DNA of 64,000 bases from an uncultured Anaerolineae bacterium (GTDB taxonomy: Bacteria > Chloroflexota > Anaerolineae > Aggregatilineales > Phototrophicaceae): contig CAKQCB010000004.1 in NCBI GenBank assembly GCA_934216615.1, forward strand, positions 1 through 64,000. Reading direction: 5' to 3'. Below are positions 1 through 8,078 of the stretch, in pieces. The stretch's first letter is position 1. Each line of letters opens with the position of its first letter. The notes below the pieces were generated by a model. That model worked only from the letters and a program-made list of their open reading frames with translations. It made no database searches and was not told where the DNA came from. The position numbers and the translations under genes were made by a program.

Positions 1-1
1 T

Positions 2-439
2 GGAATCTATGCACAGGGAAATATTCCCCCAGCGCGTACTTTTATAATCACACAAGCGCTTTTAACAGGTTTACTAGCGTTTGTCGGTTATGCAGTTGGA
101 ATCAAATTGCAAAAGCAAGTGAAAGGTCTTCGCCCGTCAACTTTATACCCTCTTCTTACAGTAGGTGTCAGCATTTGTATTTTGGGGACCCTCCAAGCCA
201 CGCTAAAAACTATGAATCTCTTACCTTATTACCAAACCTTTAGCGCAGAATTTGATGCTCGCGAACAATATATTTATTCGGCTGTGGAACGCGGTGAAAC
301 CAACTTAGTTGTTGCACCTTTTACCATAGATATTTCGGAGCGAATCGGCCTTCAACCCTTAGGGGATGATGTCACATTTTGGGTCAACACCTGTACCGCG
401 GATTATTATGGGTTAGAGACAATTTTAGTAGAAAGTTGA
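2..439 (+). CDS. C-terminal part of a DUF6056-like membrane protein (partial)
   Basis: The reading frame is open from the first bases of the window, so the gene starts upstream; only the last 145 or so codons are visible. A hydrophobic stretch at roughly residues 16-35 of the visible part and a second at about 50-65 look like membrane segments. They are followed by a soluble tail that ends in a WVNTCTADYYG motif. That ending, and the ARTFIITQ stretch before the first helix, resemble the C-terminus of DUF6056 proteins, polytopic membrane proteins that I recall as common in Chloroflexota and related to membrane glycosyltransferases. The family name is from memory and the catalytic region is outside the window. 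It is followed by a good intrinsic terminator. Confidence 0.6.
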   Translation, partial: GIYAQGNIPPARTFIITQALLTGLLAFVGYAVGIKLQKQVKGLRPSTLYPLLTVGVSICILGTLQATLKTMNLLPYYQTFSAEFDAREQYIYSAVERGETNLVVAPFTIDISERIGLQPLGDDVTFWVNTCTADYYGLETILVES

Positions 440-490
440 TTTGAGACAACATTTATCGAATAAATATCGACACTCGATGAAAAGGATGAA

Positions 491-537
491 GCCTTCTGAA
501 AAGCTGTTACTCAATAAGCTATTTCAGAAGGCTTTTT
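491..537 (+). terminator. Intrinsic terminator after the DUF6056-like gene
   Basis: A perfect 11-bp inverted repeat (491-501 GCCTTCTGAAA with 522-532) encloses a loop with a further short AGCT pairing, and a T-run follows at 533-537. It lies about 50 bp after the stop codon. Confidence 0.8.
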
Positions 538-558
538 GGGTTTATATATGCCTCAGTC

Positions 559-1362
559 TTAAGCCTTGCGCAGGCGAAGCGTCATCACGACAGGGATTTG
601 CCACAATTCTGTGCGCCAATACGGGGTGCTATCACCTTCGGGACGGGGGAACGCAGGTTCTTCCATGCCATCCAAAACCAAACCAGCCTCTACCGCCGCC
701 CGAATCAATTCATGCAGAGGACGATGATAATAATAATGGGGGTTCGGTTCGTTGGGCGCACCTGCCCCTTTTATCGGCGGGATGAAAAGATAATCCCGTA
801 TTTTCACGAAATGTTGCAGCGTTAGAACGCCGTCTTCGTCGGTGCGTTCGGTGACGAATGCAGGGTTATTCGAATTAAACGAGGGGTGCGCTGTCGCGAT
901 CACAAAGCGACCGTGTGGTTTCAACAAGTGAGAGGCGGCTCTGAATAACGGCGCGACTACCGGTATATCCATGATGCCCATCGTACAGGTTAAGGCGTCG
1001 AATTGACCTTCCCCTAACGCCCGAAGCGCCATTTCGTCCGTCGCATCGACAACTTGATACTGAATCGCCTCGCCATCCGTTTGAACTCGCGCCTGCGCTC
1101 GTTCGATCAACTGCGCGCTGAAGTCGGTCGCGTAGACCCGCCCACCTAAACGGGCGAGACGACGCGCTAACGTCCCATTCCCACAGGCGACATCCAACAC
1201 CGTTTCGCCCGCTTGTAAATCAAGCAACCGTTCAACGGAAGGGCTGACCAAGACGCGATGAAACATATTCCCTTCATCACCATGAAGCTGATCCCAAAAG
1301 ACGGCTTTACGATTCCATAAATCCCGACCTTCTTCATTTAAAGCATGTTCTTGCTCGTTCAT
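559..1362 (-). CDS. Class I SAM-dependent methyltransferase
   Basis: A 267-residue soluble protein with the Rossmann-type SAM-binding motif I near residues 55-63 (LDVACGNG), an acidic residue closing the second strand (ATDFS) and a later VDATD segment that fits motif III. It is most like the UbiE/type-11 small-molecule methyltransferase group; the substrate cannot be told from sequence. It runs convergently toward the preceding membrane-protein gene and divergently from manA, with a 144-bp spacer. No partner gene points to a pathway. Confidence 0.85.
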   Translation of the reverse strand: MNEQEHALNEEGRDLWNRKAVFWDQLHGDEGNMFHRVLVSPSVERLLDLQAGETVLDVACGNGTLARRLARLGGRVYATDFSAQLIERAQARVQTDGEAIQYQVVDATDEMALRALGEGQFDALTCTMGIMDIPVVAPLFRAASHLLKPHGRFVIATAHPSFNSNNPAFVTERTDEDGVLTLQHFVKIRDYLFIPPIKGAGAPNEPNPHYYYHRPLHELIRAAVEAGLVLDGMEEPAFPRPEGDSTPYWRTELWQIPVVMTLRLRKA

Positions 1363-1506
1363 CGAAGACCCTTTCTTTGCATCAAAAGTATGGGGGGGAA
1401 GGATTATAAAAGATGGTTGTATGAGTACAAGGCTAAAATTTGACGCACATTAAAATGCCCTGTGTTATGATTGCGGTGATGGTGATCCCTCTCAAAAGGA
1501 TGACGT

Positions 1507-2481
1507 ATGACCGATTTGTACCCACTGCTACTCGACCCCAGTTTGCACGTCAAAGTATGGGGCGGGCGTAAATTACAAACTGTTCTCCACAAACAACTGC
1601 CAACGGATGAACCCTATGGCGAATCATGGGATATGCACGATTCTGCGGTGATTGTGAACGGCGCGTTTGCGGGGCAAAGCATCGGTGACTTACTCAAAAC
1701 ACACGGTGCAGACATCCTCGGCGCAGGGGGTGACCCCGCCGAAGGGATGCCTCTACTCGTCAAATTTTTGGATGCCAACGATTGGCTGTCCGTACAAGTA
1801 CACCCCAATGACGAACAAGCCAAAGCGCTCGAAGGCGACCCGCGCGGAAAGACCGAAGCGTGGTATATCATTTCGGTGGAGCCGAACTCGCAATTGGTGA
1901 TCGGCGTTCAGCCCGGCACCACCCGCGAACAAATGGCCGAAGCCATTCGCAACGGCACACTAGAATCATTATTGGAATATGCTACCGTTCAGCCCGGCGA
2001 CGTCCTGCTGAACAACGCAGGCGGGATTCATGCGCTCGGCCCGGGCATTGTGATCTACGAGATTCAACAATCGTCCGATGTCACATACCGCCTCTACGAT
2101 TGGAACCGTGTCGATTTAAACGGCACACCGCGCCAACTCCATATTGAAAAGGGCGTCGCTGTCTCCAACATTGATGCGTTACCTGAAATTCAGCACACGG
2201 CTGACCCGAATGCTTCACATATCGAAGCGGTGCGTTCGCCGTATTTTGTCACCGACTTATATCAATTGAGTACGTCGGGCTTGCCTTCCGTCCAGCTCAA
2301 CACCAAGGGACGGCATTTTGATATTTTGACCTGTATTGAAGGCGATGCGCTCGTTTCGTCCGCGCAAGGACAAGTGTCTTTCACGGCGGGGCAAACCGTC
2401 TTGATTCCAGCGGTGTTAGGCGCATACACGCTTGCAGGCAACACCATCGCCCGTATTTTGGTTTCGTATCAACCCCTATAA
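1507..2481 (+). CDS. manA: Mannose-6-phosphate isomerase, class I
   Basis: The enzyme interconverts mannose-6-phosphate and fructose-6-phosphate, feeding GDP-mannose and other sugar nucleotides. At 324 residues it matches the short bacterial type I form. The zinc site is visible: the Gln-His pair in LSVQVHPND (about residue 97), the Glu in GKTEAWY, and a His in GGIHALGPG. The following EIQQSSD and YRLYDW stretches are typical of the active-site cupin. An AAAGGA ribosome site sits 6 bp before ATG. A GT2 resembling dolichol-phosphate-mannose synthase at 21 kb could use mannose made this way, but the two genes are not linked. Confidence 0.93.
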   Translation: MTDLYPLLLDPSLHVKVWGGRKLQTVLHKQLPTDEPYGESWDMHDSAVIVNGAFAGQSIGDLLKTHGADILGAGGDPAEGMPLLVKFLDANDWLSVQVHPNDEQAKALEGDPRGKTEAWYIISVEPNSQLVIGVQPGTTREQMAEAIRNGTLESLLEYATVQPGDVLLNNAGGIHALGPGIVIYEIQQSSDVTYRLYDWNRVDLNGTPRQLHIEKGVAVSNIDALPEIQHTADPNASHIEAVRSPYFVTDLYQLSTSGLPSVQLNTKGRHFDILTCIEGDALVSSAQGQVSFTAGQTVLIPAVLGAYTLAGNTIARILVSYQPL

Positions 2482-2500
2482 AAAATGACACGACAGCACG

Positions 2501-2529
2501 ATGATGCGTAGCTTTTTGCTACGCATCAT
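2501..2529 (+). other. 12-bp perfect hairpin between manA and the M23 peptidase gene
   Basis: ATGATGCGTAGC (2501-2512) pairs perfectly with 2518-2529 around a TTTTT loop. No T-run follows, so it is either a weak or factor-assisted terminator for manA or an mRNA structure. It ends 17 bp before the next start codon. Confidence 0.6.
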
Positions 2530-2546
2530 TGAGGTAAGATGAGGTA

Positions 2547-4211
2547 ATGCTTGCAACTGCGATGATGCTCAAACGATGGTATCGCTTTCCCCTCTTGTTC
2601 CTGTACAGCTTAGCCATGATGCTCAGCATCATCCCCGCGCATGTGAGCGCTCAAACCGTCCCTTTATGTGGCGTCGTGGATGCGCTGGTGTATCCCGTTT
2701 CGTTGGGGGACACGTTATACAGCGGGTACGATGACTTTGGCATTTACCGCGCGCGTTTTACGGGATACCACACGGGGTTTGATATGGCCTTCGGTCAGCG
2801 AGGGACCCCTGTCGCGGCGATGGCGAAAGGCCGTGTGACGTATTCTAACCCGTTAGGGTGGGGCACTGAGCAAGGCGTCGTCATCCTTGAGCATATCATG
2901 CCGAACGGCTCGCAAGCCTTCAGCGTCTATGGGCACATGGAAGAACTGCGGGGCAACACATTCCCACTCGTCGGGACTTGTGTCGATGCAGGCGATATTA
3001 TTGGCAGTGTCGGCGCTCCTTCACGCGGACGTCCCCATCTGCATTTTGAAATTCGCACCTTTTTAGCCAGCGACGGCGGGCCGGGATATTCCCCCTTAAG
3101 CCCGCTCAGTCAAGGCTGGTTGAACCCGCTCGATTTTATTCACTTGTGGCAAACCCAAATCGCGACCAATACGCTGTTCGCAATCACGTTTGACCGCGCA
3201 CCGACGCTTCCCCCCGTCGCCTTAGATTCGGGTTTGATCGTGGGCGTGCGCGGACGCACCATCAGTGCGTACATGCTGAACACGTCGCTTCAAGTCAACA
3301 CGCCGACATGGAGCGTCGATACGCTGGGACAGGTTATCCATTTAGCAGCGCTTTCAGGCGGGCGCGTGGTGGCGTATACCAATCGCGGGCAGGTGGTGGC
3401 GTTGACCAGCGAAGGCCGTTACATCAACGTGTGGAATGTGCTCGCCCAACCGATCCGTTTCCGCGTCGTCAATGAGCAGTTGATCTTTGCCACCGACAGC
3501 GGAATTGCCGCCTACAGCATCACGGGTGATCTGATATGGCAAACCACAATTTGGGAAAGTGATACGCGCGTTTCTGACATCGAAACCAACGGCGATCAAA
3601 TGTTGGTCGTCAGCCACAGGGATGAAGGCGTGTATCTGCATCTCTTGAGCGCCAGCGGAACCCCGCTCACCAGCGCCCCCTTGCAACATGACCCTGCGGT
3701 GAGCTTCACGCGCTATGATCATTCGTGGCGCGTTTTAGATGGACAGACCCTCTATCATCTGGATGCCGAAGGCATGTACCCGCTGGCACAGTTGGACTAT
3801 CCTAGCGGGGTACGCGCGCAAATGGCTGTTGATGCGCAAGGGGTGATGTATCTCTACCCTGACGATGATGGCGCTTCGCTCAGCATTTTAGAGGCGGATG
3901 GCACCTTACGCTGGTCAAAACGCTATCCGGTATTGATGAACAATGACGCGCCCCTTGTTGGTGTAGGCAGTGGCTGTGTGCTCTATACGCTAGACCCGAA
4001 CGGTACTCTGCATCTCTTTAACGTCCAAAATGGTGATGAATTGAACAGCCTTCAGCTTTACGCGGGGGGACAAGATTTTGGCGCTTCGCAAGCGCGGTTT
4101 TTGCGCGTAGATGCCCAAGACCGTATCTTCTGGGGAAGCGGATTTTTATCCGTGTTGACGATTGAAGGCCGTCCGTTGTTGGGTGATTATCAGGCCGAAT
4201 GTGACACATAA
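2547..4211 (+). CDS. Secreted M23 (LytM-type) peptidase with C-terminal beta-propeller
   Basis: An N-terminal signal peptide (hydrophobic residues about 14-34, ending AHVSA) leads into an M23 zinc-peptidase domain. H75 and D79 in the HTGFD motif, H130 in YGHM, and H164/H166 in PHLHFEIR form the usual metal and catalytic set, so the domain should be active on peptidoglycan or other peptide bridges outside the membrane. From about residue 200 to the end the protein has repeated strands like a PQQ/WD40-type propeller (for example GDLIWQTT and DGTLRWSKR), which may bind substrate or partners. Fusion of M23 to a propeller is unusual compared with stand-alone LytM proteins. GAGG repeats lie just upstream of ATG. 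Confidence 0.88.
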   Translation: MLATAMMLKRWYRFPLLFLYSLAMMLSIIPAHVSAQTVPLCGVVDALVYPVSLGDTLYSGYDDFGIYRARFTGYHTGFDMAFGQRGTPVAAMAKGRVTYSNPLGWGTEQGVVILEHIMPNGSQAFSVYGHMEELRGNTFPLVGTCVDAGDIIGSVGAPSRGRPHLHFEIRTFLASDGGPGYSPLSPLSQGWLNPLDFIHLWQTQIATNTLFAITFDRAPTLPPVALDSGLIVGVRGRTISAYMLNTSLQVNTPTWSVDTLGQVIHLAALSGGRVVAYTNRGQVVALTSEGRYINVWNVLAQPIRFRVVNEQLIFATDSGIAAYSITGDLIWQTTIWESDTRVSDIETNGDQMLVVSHRDEGVYLHLLSASGTPLTSAPLQHDPAVSFTRYDHSWRVLDGQTLYHLDAEGMYPLAQLDYPSGVRAQMAVDAQGVMYLYPDDDGASLSILEADGTLRWSKRYPVLMNNDAPLVGVGSGCVLYTLDPNGTLHLFNVQNGDELNSLQLYAGGQDFGASQARFLRVDAQDRIFWGSGFLSVLTIEGRPLLGDYQAECDT

Positions 4212-4240
4212 GCGCCTCATCCTGAACTGCGCAACGTACT

Positions 4241-5344
4241 TTAGACGCGCCTTAAATTCGAGCGCGCCACTGTCGTCAACGTGACCACAAGGAATAACAG
4301 GACAGACATGACGTTGAGGAACCCGCCCTGCTGTTGCATCGTATAATCCCCGATCAAGCTGCCATACATGCGGTAGGCCATACTGCTGTGCAGTAAAAAC
4401 AGATGCACGTAAAACAGCGGTGTGTATTGAAACTTGAGATTGGTCAGCGCGGGGAAGATGATCGGCGCGTGGCCGAAGATCATCGAAAATACGAAGCCGA
4501 GTAAAAAGGCGTGTAAGATGATGGCGTAATCCGCCCCGGCATAAACCGCGCCTTTCCAAATGGCGATCACCCCGCCGAAGCCGAGCCAGAAATAACCCAA
4601 CAACAGACAAGCGGCGATGTAGCGCGTCAGCCCTTTTTGGCGGATGGTTTGTCCCGCAATATCGTACTTATACAGCCACAGCGCAAGCAGAACCGCGCCG
4701 ACGCCCAAGAGCCGAATCCCCACATCCAGATTGATGATGGTCAGCGCCACGCCAACCAGATAGATGCTGGTGACGATGGTGAATAAACGTATCACCTGCG
4801 GGGTCAGACGGCGCACCCGCGAAAGTTCCAAGCGTTCGCCCACAATCGTCAAGATCAAGAAGGCCGACCATAAATGCACCACTTGAAAGACGGGGGAACC
4901 TGTCAGCCATAAGATATTGCCGACGACCCAACAGGCCGCGCCTGCGCCCATCGTCAAAATATCACGGCTGGGATGCAGGCGGAACATCAAGATGAGGATA
5001 CCGCTAAAGCCGATGCTTCCCAACGTGATGAATACTTTTGCGATCACCGCATTGGGCGAGGCTAACAAAAAGAGCGCACCGACAGCCGTGCACGCTGGAA
5101 CGAGCATGCTCCAGCGATAGCGCGACTGTAAAGCGACGGCGCGTTCCAAACAGATGAGCGTCCCCAAAAACCCGCAGATCATCAACGGCCCATGCACTAA
5201 AATCCAATGGTTCATGGGCGAGCCGAGAGGGATACCCAAGCGAGCTAACCCCGCGCCAAGCCCGCCCAATAGAGCGGCGGCAACGGTCACCAGTAACAGA
5301 CCACGCATAAGTCTTGAAATCAGCAGTTTAGGGGACGTATTCAT
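4241..5344 (-). CDS. NnrS-like multi-helix membrane protein
   Basis: A polytopic membrane protein of 367 residues with about 11-12 hydrophobic segments and conserved-looking histidines within them (HGPLM, HLWSAF, HAFLLGF, GHAPIIFPAL). This pattern fits NnrS, a haem- and copper-containing membrane protein linked to nitric-oxide stress and denitrification. The start used is the ATG at 5344, which overlaps the stop codon of the cupin gene (ATGA), indicating translational coupling. It is the last gene of the operon that begins with ferredoxin at 7048 and shares its FNR-type promoter. The family assignment is good; the exact biochemical role of NnrS is not settled. Confidence 0.82.
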   Translation of the reverse strand: MNTSPKLLISRLMRGLLLVTVAAALLGGLGAGLARLGIPLGSPMNHWILVHGPLMICGFLGTLICLERAVALQSRYRWSMLVPACTAVGALFLLASPNAVIAKVFITLGSIGFSGILILMFRLHPSRDILTMGAGAACWVVGNILWLTGSPVFQVVHLWSAFLILTIVGERLELSRVRRLTPQVIRLFTIVTSIYLVGVALTIINLDVGIRLLGVGAVLLALWLYKYDIAGQTIRQKGLTRYIAACLLLGYFWLGFGGVIAIWKGAVYAGADYAIILHAFLLGFVFSMIFGHAPIIFPALTNLKFQYTPLFYVHLFLLHSSMAYRMYGSLIGDYTMQQQGGFLNVMSVLLFLVVTLTTVARSNLRRV

Positions 5345-5667
5345 CAACTTAAACCAATCATCGTGAGTAACATTTTGACAGGTGTTTTGGCATAGATGCT
5401 GTGTTTTAAGTGCGGGGGCATACACACCCACGCTCCGCTTTTCAGCTCATAGCGGTCATCGCCTAACGTCACCGTCGCTTCGCCTTCCAAAATCTGAATG
5501 ATGGCAGTTTGGTTCGACGTGTGTTCAGAGAGTTCTTCGCCTGCATCAAAGCCAAACAAGATGCTTTTCAGATTTTTTTCTTTAAAGAATGTATTGCTGA
5601 CAATGCTGTTGGGGGAAATGGTTTCCACTACAGCATTGAGGTCTTGAACGAGTGTGTACTTTTCCAT
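5344..5667 (-). CDS. Small single-domain cupin
   Basis: A protein of about 107 residues with the double-stranded beta-helix pattern of cupin_2: a G..L..HT stretch (ELSEHTSN), then ILEGEATV, and a late CMPPHLKHSI stretch that gives the C-terminal histidine. These would bind one metal ion. The ATG at 5667 is preferred to an in-frame TTG at 5673. The stop overlaps the start of the NnrS-like gene. In its operon (ferredoxin, NorB/CcoN-like proteins, DUF2249, NnrS) it is likely to serve nitrogen-oxide or haem metabolism, but the substrate is unknown. Confidence 0.8.
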   Translation of the reverse strand: MEKYTLVQDLNAVVETISPNSIVSNTFFKEKNLKSILFGFDAGEELSEHTSNQTAIIQILEGEATVTLGDDRYELKSGAWVCMPPHLKHSIYAKTPVKMLLTMIGLS

Positions 5668-5679
5668 TTGCAAACTGAC

Positions 5680-5910
5680 CTACGCCTCTGCGACGCGGGT
5701 AATTTTGACGTGCCAAACTTCAGGGCCTTCTTCGAGATATTCCCACTGAAATTGGTCAGCGCGTTCATGCAAAAATTGATAGTACAGCGGACGCGGGGCA
5801 TGATCATTTTTGAGTTCAAAAAACTCGCCCACTTTAAGCCCGTCAAAGGTGCTGAAAATGAGTGGGTGACGTTCACGGGGTTCAATCGTGCGAACATCGA
5901 GTAATGTCAT
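5680..5910 (-). CDS. DUF2249 domain protein
   Basis: The whole 76-residue protein is one DUF2249 domain: LDVRTIEPRERHPLIF at the start, NDHAPRPLYYQF in the middle and EYLEEGPEVWHVKI at the end are family hallmarks. DUF2249 proteins are small TusA-like folds that commonly sit next to cupin, NnrS and nitrite or NO reductase genes. It lies 20 bp after the preceding membrane-protein gene and 12 bp before the cupin gene. The molecular function is unknown. Confidence 0.85.
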   Translation of the reverse strand: MTLLDVRTIEPRERHPLIFSTFDGLKVGEFFELKNDHAPRPLYYQFLHERADQFQWEYLEEGPEVWHVKITRVAEA

Positions 5911-5930
5911 GATAAATTCTCCTCTTAAAT

Positions 5931-6362
5931 TTAAATGGACTTCCTTGAAGCTGGCGCGCTGTCACTTAAAGGCTTTACGCGCGTCCAGATCATCAACATA
6001 AATAAAGTGACTGCGCCGAGCGAGAATAACCGCCCAATCACAGCGCCTATCGGTAGGGCGAACCATGAACCGATGCTGGTGGCGGTGATGCCGATGTTCA
6101 GCAAGACAAAACTCCACCACCCTAAATGTACCGCACCATAGCGCCCTTCTCCGGTGAAACGAGGCAGAATCCAAAAGGCCATGCCCATCACAAACTGCAT
6201 CGTCCAACCGAAGATCATCACTTCGATGTGCGGGTTTAAAAGTCGCCATGCCCCATCATAAAAAGGCACGCCTTTATGTGCGAGCAACAACGCGCCAAAT
6301 AAAAAACCAACCCCCATATGAAGGAGCGAGGCGCGTACCATCCAAACGCTGAGTTTAGGCAT
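5931..6362 (-). CDS. Short NorB/CcoN-like (subunit I-type) membrane protein
   Basis: A 143-residue protein with four hydrophobic helices. Histidines in RASLLHMGVGF and LNPHIEVMIFGW, together with the WILPRF motif, resemble the N-terminal helices of haem-copper oxidase subunit I (the cbb3/NorB group). The length is only about a third of the real subunit, so it is not a complete oxidase; comparable stand-alone proteins occur in nitrogen-oxide gene clusters. It lies 2 bp after its paralogue-like neighbour at 6365 with the same layout, so the two may form a heterodimeric haem protein. The oxidase relationship is by motif; the function is inferred. Confidence 0.7.
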   Translation of the reverse strand: MPKLSVWMVRASLLHMGVGFLFGALLLAHKGVPFYDGAWRLLNPHIEVMIFGWTMQFVMGMAFWILPRFTGEGRYGAVHLGWWSFVLLNIGITATSIGSWFALPIGAVIGRLFSLGAVTLFMLMIWTRVKPLSDSAPASRKSI

Positions 6363-6364
6363 CG

Positions 6365-6784
6365 TTAGCGCTCCTTAATCCGTCCCCATGTGTTGAAGAT
6401 GAACCCCCACCCGGCGACGAGTAAGAGGATCGAAGCGACCACCAGCATCCAACCCATGTTGGCTTGTGGCGCCAGCAACACCAACGGTTCACCAATCGCA
6501 CGTAAGATCAAACCGAGATTGAGCGCGACCAAGATAACCCAGCCTAAGCGTTCGCTTCCGCGTGGGTTATCTTTGGATAGTTTGGGGAACATCCAATAAC
6601 CAACGCCAATGATGATCTGCGTCACCCAACCGATGAACAAAAAGTGTAGATATACGGGGCGTAACGTTTGTAAACTATTCGACCAGCCCATCACCGGTTG
6701 GACGAGGACGATCACACTCATCAACAAGCCGACGACAAAATAGACAAGGCCGATTTTGATAAACCACCGTGATAACGTGGGCAT
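6365..6784 (-). CDS. Short NorB/CcoN-like membrane protein, second copy
   Basis: A 139-residue protein with four membrane helices and the same layout as its downstream neighbour: LRPVYLHFLFIGWVTQ carries the shared histidine, and IGVGYWMFPKLS matches the W(I/M)(L/F)P pattern of the other protein. Clear similarity between the two suggests an old tandem duplication. It is the second gene of the ferredoxin-led operon. Predicted to bind haem, by analogy to subunit I of NO reductase or cbb3 oxidase; there are too few helices for a complete catalytic core. Confidence 0.7.
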   Translation of the reverse strand: MPTLSRWFIKIGLVYFVVGLLMSVIVLVQPVMGWSNSLQTLRPVYLHFLFIGWVTQIIIGVGYWMFPKLSKDNPRGSERLGWVILVALNLGLILRAIGEPLVLLAPQANMGWMLVVASILLLVAGWGFIFNTWGRIKER

Positions 6785-6817
6785 TCTGACTCCATCCCTG
6801 TTTTGACGGACATCAAG

Positions 6818-7048
6818 TTATTGCGACTGGGTAAGCCCCATGATTAAAAAGGGCAGTTCGATGACCCCTTCAGGGCAGATGTCTTCACAAACACGACAAT
6901 AAATACAAGCGGATTCATGCACAAGCGACGCTTTTTCTTCCACACGTTCTAAGGCCCCTGTCGGGCAGGCTTGTACACACTCTCCACAACCAATACACAT
7001 TGTGCGATTGATTCGTGGCATCCAAAATGAATTTGTTGAGTCTGCCAT
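6818..7048 (-). CDS. 2x[4Fe-4S] ferredoxin
   Basis: A 76-residue soluble ferredoxin with two CxxCxxCxxxCP motifs: CIGCGECVQACP at about residues 18-29 and CIYCRVCEDICP at about 48-59. All eight cysteines needed for two [4Fe-4S] clusters are present. It is the promoter-proximal gene of the operon that ends with the NnrS-like gene, with a strong AAGGAGG ribosome site 6 bp before ATG. It probably carries electrons for the nitrogen-oxide proteins encoded downstream, an inference from position. Confidence 0.92.
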   Translation of the reverse strand: MADSTNSFWMPRINRTMCIGCGECVQACPTGALERVEEKASLVHESACIYCRVCEDICPEGVIELPFLIMGLTQSQ

Positions 7049-7080
7049 TCAACCTCCTTCACATACGAATTTGTTGAGAG

Positions 7081-7130
7081 ATACCTTTAGAATAGCCGAA
7101 CGAAACCCATTTGTATTTAAGCTAGCTTAA
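7081..7130 (-). promoter_or_regulatory. Class II FNR/DNR-type promoter of the ferredoxin-NnrS operon
   Basis: A perfect 14-bp palindrome TTAAG-CTAG-CTTAA at 7117-7130 has the 5-4-5 layout of Crp/Fnr-family sites (consensus TTGAT-N4-ATCAA). On the minus strand a TATTCT -10 box lies at 7094-7089. Taking +1 at about 7082, the palindrome centre is at -41.5, exactly where Fnr-type activators bind in class II promoters. The leader then runs about 35 nt to the AAGGAGG of the ferredoxin gene. The Crp/Fnr protein encoded immediately upstream is the obvious candidate activator. Confidence 0.75.
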
Positions 7131-7153
7131 GTTGAGAAAAATACGAGGAAACA

Positions 7154-7822
7154 TCACAACATGGCGATAGAACGCAGAATGCCTTCATTCACAATTTCCA
7201 GTTGATGACGGTTGAAGTGGATCGCGCCTGCTGTTTCTAAGTCGCGCAGGGCAACGCTCACGGTTTGCGGGGTCGTGTTGATGTGGGCGGCAATCGCCGT
7301 TCGGGTAATCCCCGGTTCGTTGAGCGAAGGGTCAGATGCTTGGTTCAGCAGAAACCGCGCGAGGCGCACCGTCACCGAATACAAGGCGAGGTTTTCAATT
7401 TCGCCCACCAACGAGCGTACCCGTGACGAGAGCGCTTTGATCACATTGAGGGAAACTTGCGGGTTCTTTTTCATCAGGTGTTGAATTGCGCTGACAGGCA
7501 CTAACCAGACCTGCGCCGTCGCGCTTAAAACGCTGGCATTGGCGGGGTTCACGCCGTCATCAAACGCGGCGATATCGTTGAACGTTTTCCCCGGCCCGCA
7601 CAAATGTAAGATGTGCTCGCGTCCGTCCATGCTCAACTTGTAGATTTTGATGCTTCCTTGTTCGACGAGCCATAAGCCTTGTGCGCCATCCCCTTCCCAA
7701 AACAGGATGTCGCCCATTTCGTAGGTGTGCAACGCACTCGCCTTGACCAGTACCTCTAATTCGGCGTCAGAAATCGACTGGAAATAACTCATGGTTTGAA
7801 GCGTAGAAAATAAAGTGGACAT
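7154..7822 (-). CDS. Crp/Fnr-family transcriptional regulator (DNR/NnrR-like by context)
   Basis: A 222-residue protein with an N-terminal cyclic-nucleotide-binding-type beta-roll (about 10-125, with GDILFWEGD and LWLVEQGSIKIY), a dimerisation helix and a C-terminal winged HTH (TRTAIAAHINTTPQTVSVALRDLE). The cysteine cluster that binds 4Fe-4S in true Fnr is absent, so it more likely senses another signal, for example NO via haem as in DNR. It lies upstream of, and on the same strand as, the denitrification-type operon whose promoter carries a matching palindrome. It is probably the operon's activator; this is inferred. Confidence 0.85.
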   Translation of the reverse strand: MSTLFSTLQTMSYFQSISDAELEVLVKASALHTYEMGDILFWEGDGAQGLWLVEQGSIKIYKLSMDGREHILHLCGPGKTFNDIAAFDDGVNPANASVLSATAQVWLVPVSAIQHLMKKNPQVSLNVIKALSSRVRSLVGEIENLALYSVTVRLARFLLNQASDPSLNEPGITRTAIAAHINTTPQTVSVALRDLETAGAIHFNRHQLEIVNEGILRSIAML

Positions 7823-8015
7823 GAAGCATCACATTCAACACAGCGGATGATTTAACAACACGACTATAAAGGGGATTTTACCCCAAGTCGATACACAGAC
7901 CTGAAGCACCGCTGAGCATACCCCTTGAAAATCACGCATCAACGCTGTTTTTTAACCATACACAAATAAACCACAAAGGTTTCATAGAGGATTCTCAATT
8001 ACCCTTTACAGGCAA

Positions 8016-8044
8016 TTGGCAAGACCTCTATTTCATGCTATTTT
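8016..8044 (+). promoter_or_regulatory. Sigma-70-type promoter of the SWIM-vWA-MoxR-DUF5682 operon
   Basis: TTGGCA (8016-8021) and TATTTT (8039-8044) are separated by 17 bp, and the -10 box is preceded by TGC. The promoter ends 34 bp before the first start codon, which has AAAGGA upstream. It is a good match to a housekeeping promoter, found by eye only. Confidence 0.55.
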
Positions 8045-8078
8045 GGAACAAATGTTTTGCACTCAAAGGAAATAATCG

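Noticed and set aside
1440..1471. TTGACG ... TATGAT as a manA promoter
   Set aside because: The spacer is 20 bp, too long for a convincing sigma-70 promoter.
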